Source of the DNA: CAZRRV01 sp964602735 | GTDB taxonomy: Bacteria; Bacillota; Clostridia; Oscillospirales; Acutalibacteraceae | Length of the DNA stretch: 64,000 bases | NCBI GenBank assembly: GCA_964602735.1 | Contig: CAZRRV010000002.1 | Location: forward strand, 1-64,000 | Direction of reading: 5' to 3' | Shown here: positions 59,349 to 64,000 of the stretch, one piece after another | Numbering within the stretch: position 1 is the stretch's first letter | How the letters are laid out: the number at the start of each line of letters is the position of its first letter | Notes under the pieces: model-generated | Database searches by the model: none | What the model saw: the letters and a program-made list of their open reading frames with translations, nothing else | Told to the model about the DNA's origin: nothing | Program-made: the position numbers and the translations under genes

Positions 59349-60328
59349 TGGAGAACACCGTATCCGTATTTTATTCGTGCGATGACAGATACATTCCTTT
59401 TTTCGCCACATCGCTGCGGTCGCTCATCTGCCACGCCGACCCGCGCAGACGGTATAGAGTCTTTGTACTGCACAACGGGCTTGCGGAGGAGAATGTGAGC
59501 CGGATCGCAACCATGCAAACCGAAAACATTTCGGTGAAATTTTTGGATGTGGGGGAGCGTATCCGTCCGCTCGCCGACCGTCTGGATCTTCGCGATTACT
59601 ATACTGTTCCGATATATTTCAGGCTGTTTATTCCCGCGATGTTCCCCGAACTCGATAAAGCGGTGTATCTCGATTCCGATACGGTTCTGCTGGCCGATGT
59701 CGCCGAACTGTATTCCACCGATGTCGAGGGCAGGCTTTTGGCGGCGGCGGCCGATCAGATTATTCCCACCTGTCCCGAATTCATCCGTTATGCGGAGGAG
59801 GGAATCGGCGTGCCGTACAGACGTTATTTTAATTCGGGAGTTCTTGTTATGAACTTAAACCGTATGCGCGCCTGCGATATAGAGGGGCAGTTCGCTTATC
59901 TGCTTAATACCTATCGGTTCGATACCGTGTGCCCCGATCAGGATTATCTGAATGTAATATGCCGGGGGCAGGTGACGTATCTGAATATCGGGTGGAACAA
60001 AATGTCAATTGACCGCAGTCCTGTTCCGCGGCTCAACCTGATCCATTTTAATATGTTTAACAAACCGTGGCATTATTCCGATGTTCCATATGCCGAGTAT
60101 TTCTGGGAATATGCGCGGCAGACGGAATTTTACCCGCAAATCAAAGCCGCGCTGGAAAATTTCGGCGACGGCGAGAGAGCGAAAGATGCCATGGGTGAAG
60201 CGCAACTTGTGGAAAAGACCCGCGCGATAGTCGAATCGCCGAATAATTTCAGGCGGATTTTACTTAACGGAGAGGGAACCGATAATTATGAGCCGGAAGA
60301 ATTTTTCTTTGCCGCCGGACAGGCTTGA
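59348..60328 (+). CDS. family 8 glycosyltransferase, copy 2
   Basis: The 326-residue protein shows VSVFYSCDDRYIPFFATSLRSLICHA, the DxD motif KAVYLDSDTVLLADVAELYS near 98-116, RYFNSGVLVMNLNRMR, and CPDQDYLNVICRGQVTYLNIGWNKM with HFNMFNKPWHY, typical GT8 C-terminal features (the HxNxxxKPW motif). A tail of about 60 residues follows the core. It is more canonical than copy 1. GAAGAGGAG precedes the ATG; its 3' end overlaps the next acyltransferase by 41 bp. Confidence 0.92.
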   Translation: MENTVSVFYSCDDRYIPFFATSLRSLICHADPRRRYRVFVLHNGLAEENVSRIATMQTENISVKFLDVGERIRPLADRLDLRDYYTVPIYFRLFIPAMFPELDKAVYLDSDTVLLADVAELYSTDVEGRLLAAAADQIIPTCPEFIRYAEEGIGVPYRRYFNSGVLVMNLNRMRACDIEGQFAYLLNTYRFDTVCPDQDYLNVICRGQVTYLNIGWNKMSIDRSPVPRLNLIHFNMFNKPWHYSDVPYAEYFWEYARQTEFYPQIKAALENFGDGERAKDAMGEAQLVEKTRAIVESPNNFRRILLNGEGTDNYEPEEFFFAAGQA

Positions 60329-61136
60329 AGTTCTGAAAAAAATAGCGGAATACGAAAATGAGGGCGGCGAGGCTTTTTTTCGCGATGTCGAACCCGATCC
60401 GCCTTCGAGACCGCTTACCCCGGAAGATGTGGATTATCTGCACAAGCGGTTCCGTTTTCGATTCCACGCGGTTATCTGCCGCCGCCTGGAGTGGCTGTAT
60501 AAACAGTATTATCGCCGCGCCCTGGACATACGGGTAGAAGGGGCGGAAAATCTGCGCGGTGTTACGGGCGGCGCCGTATTTACAAGCAATCATTTCGCCC
60601 CCACCGAAAATCTCGCGGTTAAACTGGCGTCGGAACAGGCGCGCCCCCGGCGCAGAATGTATAAAGTTATTCGCGAAGGCAATTATTTTATGAGCGGTAT
60701 TTTCGGATATCTGCTTAAATATTGCGATACACTGCCTCTGTCGTCGAATGTGAAAACGATGGTTCTGTTTGAAAAAGCCGTCGCCGAAATACTCGCCCGG
60801 GGCGATTTCATACTGATTTATCCCGAACAGTCGATGTGGTGGAACTACTTAAAGCCCCGCCCCTACCGTATAGGGGCATATTATTTCGCCGCGAAAAACA
60901 ATGTGCCCGTGGTACCGTGTTTCGTAACATTGCGGAAGAAGAACGACCGGCGCGGCGAAACGCCCGAAAACATAGCGTATACCATTCATGTAATGCCTCC
61001 GCTTTACGCAGATGCGTCGCTCACAGTTCGACAAAGCGCGGAAAAAATGCGCAGTGAAAATTTTGAACTCTGCCGCGCGGTTTACGAAAAAGTTTACGGG
61101 AAACCGCTCGTTTACGGGGATTCGCGGAGCGGGTAG
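60288..61136 (+). CDS. PlsC-like acyltransferase with HX4E motif, copy 2
   Basis: The 282-residue protein has the PlsC fold: VFTSNHFAPTENLAVKL near 100-115, RMYKVIREGNYFMSG, FILIYPEQSMWWNYLKPRPYRIGAYYFA. The catalytic HX4D is replaced by HX4E (HFAPTE). The P-E-Q motif (YPEQSMWW) parallels YPEAHIWPYY in copy 1, so the two likely arose by duplication. It has no N-terminal membrane helix. Ribosome binding site AGAGGGAA precedes the ATG, which lies inside the GT8 gene. A terminator-like hairpin follows at 61165-61200. Confidence 0.78.
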   Translation: MSRKNFSLPPDRLEVLKKIAEYENEGGEAFFRDVEPDPPSRPLTPEDVDYLHKRFRFRFHAVICRRLEWLYKQYYRRALDIRVEGAENLRGVTGGAVFTSNHFAPTENLAVKLASEQARPRRRMYKVIREGNYFMSGIFGYLLKYCDTLPLSSNVKTMVLFEKAVAEILARGDFILIYPEQSMWWNYLKPRPYRIGAYYFAAKNNVPVVPCFVTLRKKNDRRGETPENIAYTIHVMPPLYADASLTVRQSAEKMRSENFELCRAVYEKVYGKPLVYGDSRSG

Positions 61137-61164
61137 CCGGCCGGCGTATCGTTTTTTACAACAA

Positions 61165-61200
61165 CACGGCGGGTGTTTATTTTGATAAACACCCGCCGTG
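61165..61200. terminator. Strong hairpin between acyltransferase and serine hydrolase genes
   Basis: A 15-bp perfect stem (CACGGCGGGTGTTTA / TAAACACCCGCCGTG) with loop TTTTGA separates convergent genes. Flanking T-runs are weak. Confidence 0.65.
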
Positions 61201-61222
61201 ATTTGTGTCGGCCCTCGCCGGA

Positions 61223-62281
61223 TTACAGAACGCCTTCATCGGAAAGGTCGCGGAAGACGGCGTTGAAAATGTCCTGCCACAGCGGATAATTTTCGGCGCT
61301 GTCAAATCCCTTGAACCCGTGGCGCCTGGCTAAAAACCGCGTTGCGTTCGTAAGCAGAATCCCGTACATATTTTTCTCGCGGTTTATGAAGAACCGCGTC
61401 CCCGTATGGCCGTTGTGCCCGAAACTGCCTTTCGGCACGAGTTTGCCGCCCGTAACGCTGCGGTCGCCGTAAATATACCAGCCGAGCCCCCTTAATTCCT
61501 TTTCGTTGTCGCGGCATTGCGCGTAGGGCTTTTCCGCCATGGCATAAAGGTATTCGGGGTAAAGCGTCTCGCTTTTGTTCAAAACCGCTTCGCAGAATTT
61601 CGAAATGTCGTTTACCGTGAAGAACTGTCCTCCGCTCCCCTGAGAGGTTCGGTACGCGCAATTGTCCGCATCGTCCCACGGGGAAGAGTAGTCGCCCAAT
61701 TCCGCCCGGGAGTAGGAAACGGCGGAGTTCGGTTCGCCCGCCGGCATATTGAAACAGCTGCGGGTATACCCCAGCGGTTCGGCTATATACTTAATAAATA
61801 TCCGTTCAAGCGGCATGCCGTATATTTTTTCGAGTATAAATCCCAAAAGGGTCATACCCGTGCTGCAGTATCTGCAATCGGTGCCGGGCGCGAAACGGAG
61901 TTTCTGCACCAGAATCTGGTACGCGACGCAATCGGCTCCCACTTCGTAAAGCGGCCCTATCGCGCCGCTGTTCGTTACCATGCCGGATGTGTGGGTAAGG
62001 AGCTGCCGGACGGTGATGTCTCTGCGGTCGCCGCGGGCGTTCGGGTAATATTTCGCAATCGTGTCGTCGAGGCCGAGCAACCCTTCGCCTACGGCTTTTA
62101 ATACCAGTGTGGAGGTTACGAGAACCTTTCCCATGCTCGCGATATCGAAAAGCGTGTCGGCGTTCGCGTTGCCCGAGAATACCGACTCTTTCACGCCGTT
62201 TACGCTTATCATAAGCGCGTAGGTATCAAAGTATTCAAACTCCGCTTTTTGTTTAAGTATCTGCTCCGTAAATTCAAGCAT
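61223..62281 (-). CDS. serine hydrolase of the beta-lactamase class C/DD-peptidase family
   Basis: The 352-residue protein resembles class C beta-lactamase-related esterases and peptidases. It has the nucleophile SxxK in FDIASMGKVLVT near 57, TVRQLLTHTSGMVTN, the second motif Y-x-S/N as YCSTGMTLLGFILEKIYG near 147, and a third motif HNGHTGTRFFINRE near 288. No signal peptide is visible, so a cytosolic esterase or peptidase role is likely rather than antibiotic resistance. Start ATG 62281 with AAGGCGGAA; the frame extends 24 codons upstream without support. It is convergent with the GT8 cluster. Confidence 0.85.
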   Translation of the reverse strand: MLEFTEQILKQKAEFEYFDTYALMISVNGVKESVFSGNANADTLFDIASMGKVLVTSTLVLKAVGEGLLGLDDTIAKYYPNARGDRRDITVRQLLTHTSGMVTNSGAIGPLYEVGADCVAYQILVQKLRFAPGTDCRYCSTGMTLLGFILEKIYGMPLERIFIKYIAEPLGYTRSCFNMPAGEPNSAVSYSRAELGDYSSPWDDADNCAYRTSQGSGGQFFTVNDISKFCEAVLNKSETLYPEYLYAMAEKPYAQCRDNEKELRGLGWYIYGDRSVTGGKLVPKGSFGHNGHTGTRFFINREKNMYGILLTNATRFLARRHGFKGFDSAENYPLWQDIFNAVFRDLSDEGVL

Positions 62282-62436
62282 AGCAGTTCCGCCTTTTCTC
62301 CCCGGGGCGCGGCGGTTTGCCGTACCCCGGATTTTATTTTCTGCATTATACAATAACCGTTTTGGCTTGTCAAGCGCTCACGGGTGATTTAATTCGCCGC
62401 CGGGGGAGCGAAAGTTGACGATTTTCTCCCGGAAAA

Positions 62437-62606
62437 GGCAGCACCGCATAATGATTGTGTATCGGACGCGGCGGCGGATTGTGCATCAGATGAAAAAAGC
62501 GCGGGGAATACGTTGTTTATTTACACGGCATTATTGTAAAATATAGCGGAAAATATGCTGGCGGATGATGCGCAAAGATTTCAGGCGGGTATTGTGCGGC
62601 GTTGCC
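62437..62606. repeat. MITE-like element, second copy
   Basis: The 170-bp segment is bounded by GGCAGCACCGCATAAT (62437-62452) and ATTGTGCGGCGTTGCC (62591-62606), an inverted repeat with three transition mismatches. It aligns over its right half with the element at 32131-32287 (TTGTAAAATATA at 62534, then GGCGGATGATG) and with the solo end at 17214. No transposase inside. Confidence 0.6.
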
Positions 62607-62743
62607 TGAAGTACAATATGTAATTCTGCGGTCAAAAATAAAAGCGTGCTATAATACGGTTATCCGGGTTCGGACAGCCGCCCGGAAGCTGCACCCGCGT
62701 TGTGAAATAGAACAAATGTTTTTACTCTCTCACAAAAAATCAG

Positions 62744-62774
62744 TTGACTTTTAGGGGGGGGGGGGGGGTACAAT
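62744..62774 (+). promoter_or_regulatory. Promoter with a 15-G tract in its spacer (putative phase-variable)
   Basis: TTGACT (62744-62749) and TACAAT (62769-62774) are separated by 19 bp, of which 15 are a pure G run (62754-62768). The layout matches the promoter at 43126-43156. It drives the locus that continues across the gap at 62895. Confidence 0.75.
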
Positions 62775-62894
62775 TAAGATATAAAGGGCGGGGAGAGGAG
62801 ATGCAGGGTTGAGTAACAACCGTCGGCGGAAATTTTGAAGAAGGAGGTGGCGGGGAACCATTGGCATTACTCTGCGCGGGCAGATCGAAAAATT
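62775..62894 (+). other. Leader between the poly-G promoter and the gap
   Basis: About 120 bp. It has two strong Shine-Dalgarno-like sites: GAGAGGAG before a 3-codon ATG frame (62801), and GAAGGAGG near 62842, followed by open frames from TTG 62835 and TTG 62861 that run into the gap. The true start of the downstream gene cannot be assigned. Confidence 0.4.
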
Positions 62895-62994
62895 NNNNNN
62901 NNNNNNNNNNNNNNNNNNNNNNNNNNNNNNNNNNNNNNNNNNNNNNNNNNNNNNNNNNNNNNNNNNNNNNNNNNNNNNNNNNNNNNNNNNNNNN
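62895..62994. other. Assembly gap (100 N)
   Basis: Exactly 100 N, a scaffold gap of unknown length. It hides the start of the deiminase gene. Confidence 0.99.
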
Positions 62995-62995
62995 T

Positions 62996-63805
62996 AATAT
63001 GCTCTATTTTTCCTCCCTTTTACAATCCCTCCCGCAATACGCGGCGGAAGCCGGGCGCCTTTTCTCGGCGCTTGACGCGAACGGCGTGTCGTATCGTTTC
63101 CTCGAAAACACCCGCGATATATGGGCGCGGGATTTTATGCCGGTAAAGACCCGCACCGGGAAATATGTGTCTTTCCGCTACGAACCGGGGTATCTGAAAG
63201 ATAGTCCGGCTTTCCGCACCGATTTCCGCACGGAAATCGCGCCCGAACTTTCTCTCCCCGACGTCGAATATTCCGAGATAAATTTAGACGGCGGCAACGT
63301 CGTGTTTTCTCCGTCAAAAACCACCGTCGTGATAAGCGATCGTGTTTTCTCGGAAAATGATATGGGGCGGGCGGAGCTTGTAAGCGAACTCGAACGCCTG
63401 CTTGAAGCGAGGGTGGTTATAATCCCTTCACTGTCGGAGAAGTCTGATCTGACCGGCCATGCCGACGGAATGGTGCGTTTCGTCGGAGAAACCGTCGCCG
63501 TATGCAACCGGCCGAGTACGCCGTATGATTTTGAGTCGAAGGTCAGGCGTTCGCTGTCGGCCGGCGGGATCGATTCGGAACCGTTCCCGTTCGTACAGGC
63601 GTCCGAAAAGGGGAGCGCCGTCGGTTGCTACATAAATTTTCTCGATACCGAAAACGCGCTTTTTTTACCGACATTCGATATCGATTCTGACGGCGAGGCT
63701 GTTTCAACAGCCGAAAAGATTTATAAAAAACCCGTTGTTCCGGTTAAAATCCCCGGAATTGCCGGGGATGGCGGATGCCTGAACTGCATCAGCTGGGAAG
63801 ATTAA
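62996..63805 (+). CDS. agmatine deiminase/peptidylarginine deiminase family protein (5' end in gap)
   Basis: The visible 269 residues match the PAD_porph / agmatine deiminase family, guanidine-modifying enzymes that hydrolyse agmatine (to N-carbamoylputrescine) or arginine-type substrates. Motifs: LENTRDIWARDFMPV (substrate Asp), EINLDGGNVVFSPS, TGHADGMVRFVGE (catalytic His and Asp) and the C-terminal GGCLNCISWED with the nucleophilic Cys. Relatives of this short form start about ten residues before NMLYFSSLLQSL, so little may be missing; an ATG at 62999 is possible. The true substrate is not settled. It lies downstream of a poly-G promoter. Confidence 0.85.
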   Translation, partial: NMLYFSSLLQSLPQYAAEAGRLFSALDANGVSYRFLENTRDIWARDFMPVKTRTGKYVSFRYEPGYLKDSPAFRTDFRTEIAPELSLPDVEYSEINLDGGNVVFSPSKTTVVISDRVFSENDMGRAELVSELERLLEARVVIIPSLSEKSDLTGHADGMVRFVGETVAVCNRPSTPYDFESKVRRSLSAGGIDSEPFPFVQASEKGSAVGCYINFLDTENALFLPTFDIDSDGEAVSTAEKIYKKPVVPVKIPGIAGDGGCLNCISWED

Positions 63806-63814
63806 GACGGGTTT

Positions 63815-64000
63815 TTGAATTTTGTAAAAGGGGCGGGAAAAACGGAAGAGAAACAATATATTACCGATTTCGTTTTTAACGGATTTTCGGACTATAATGA
63901 CGGCGATGAATCCGGGAAGCTGGCGTCGCTTGAGACGGCGGGGGAATATAATGTTCCCGTCAATATTTACGCCGAGGACAAAACCGATTTCACCCTCCTC
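63815..64000 (+). CDS. possible partial gene running off the window end
   Basis: A frame opens with TTG at 63815 and stays open for 62 codons to the window edge. The translation (LNFVKGAGKTEEKQYITDF, NGFSDYNDGDESGKLASLE, VPVNIYAEDKTDFTLL) uses codons like neighbouring genes. It is in the same frame as the deiminase, three codons past its TAA, so the start is uncertain and the Shine-Dalgarno is poor. I do not recognise a family. Confidence 0.35.
   Translation, partial: MNFVKGAGKTEEKQYITDFVFNGFSDYNDGDESGKLASLETAGEYNVPVNIYAEDKTDFTLL

Noticed and set aside
61223..62281. Secreted beta-lactamase conferring resistance
   Set aside because: There is no signal peptide, and the family includes many esterases and peptidases.
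62835..62894. Using TTG 62861 as the definite start of the deiminase
   Set aside because: The frame crosses 100 N of unknown true length, so phase and start cannot be inferred.
1..64000. tRNA, rRNA, CRISPR arrays, prophage or transposase genes
   Set aside because: I looked for T-arm consensus, regular direct repeats, and phage or transposase motifs, and saw none that hold up.

Overview
The window looks like a chromosomal contig from a low-GC-lineage Gram-positive bacterium (Bacillota, class Clostridia, possibly an uncultured gut Oscillospiraceae-like organism). The evidence is a ctsR-mcsA-mcsB-clpC stress operon with a CtsR box, an IspH fused to ribosomal S1 domains, a cdaA-ybbR pair, DUF5685, FAD-dependent thymidylate synthase ThyX, and frequent GTG/TTG starts behind strong Shine-Dalgarno sites. 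Two runs of exactly 100 N (52438-52537 and 62895-62994) show it is a scaffolded, probably metagenome-derived, assembly. I saw no rRNA, tRNA, CRISPR array, prophage or intact transposase.

Layout. 0.1-4.5 kb (+): MinD-like ATPase, methylglyoxal synthase, HisRS and AspRS. 4.6-13.7 kb (-): lactaldehyde reductase (fucO), a xylose-isomerase-like TIM-barrel protein, plsC/cmk/ispH-S1, an HI0933-type flavoprotein, a membrane protein, a DnaJ-domain protein and a DUF5685 protein. 13.9-16.9 kb: zinc-ribbon membrane protein (+), then a GPH sugar transporter with an alpha/beta hydrolase (-). 17.5-22.1 kb (-): ctsR-mcsA-mcsB-clpC. 22.5-24.9 kb (-): nth, pgeF and an MBL-fold lipoprotein. 25.5-27.7 kb (+): a three-domain RNA repair enzyme (kinase, phosphatase, Rnl1-like ligase). 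27.9-31.8 kb (-): thyX, tmk, DJ-1, 5-FTHF cyclo-ligase, mltG. 32.7-36.1 kb (-): rhaBAD. 36.3-42.8 kb (-): cdaA, ybbR, recD2, comF, mreB. 43.1-54.8 kb (+): a carbohydrate-uptake locus (two paralogous lipoproteins with a D-E-P motif, ABC sugar binding protein and two permeases, two exported lectin-like proteins, GH78 alpha-L-rhamnosidase). 55.5-56.3 kb (-): Ogg glycosylase. 56.4-61.1 kb (+): alanine racemase and a plsC-GT8-GT8-plsC cluster. 61.2-62.3 kb (-): serine hydrolase. 62.7 kb to the end (+): deiminase-family enzyme and a partial gene.

How the genes fit together. L-rhamnose use is a theme: GH78 rhamnosidase and an ABC importer at one locus, rhaBAD for conversion to dihydroxyacetone phosphate and L-lactaldehyde, and FucO to reduce lactaldehyde to 1,2-propanediol. 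Methylglyoxal synthase (on dihydroxyacetone phosphate) and the DJ-1 protein could deal with triose-phosphate overflow; that link is inference.

Most notable observation. Two promoters, at 43126-43156 (driving the carbohydrate locus) and 62744-62774 (driving the deiminase locus), have a homopolymeric G tract (14 and 15 G) filling the spacer between -35 and -10. Both spacers are 19 bp as assembled, two longer than the 17-bp optimum. This is the architecture expected of slipped-strand phase-variable promoters, and it occurs at two unrelated loci. Just upstream of the first is a roughly 30-bp inverted repeat whose arm differences are all G-U compatible. A small MITE-like repeat family (about 160-170 bp, terminal inverted repeats GGCARCRCCGC) occurs in two or three intergenic regions.
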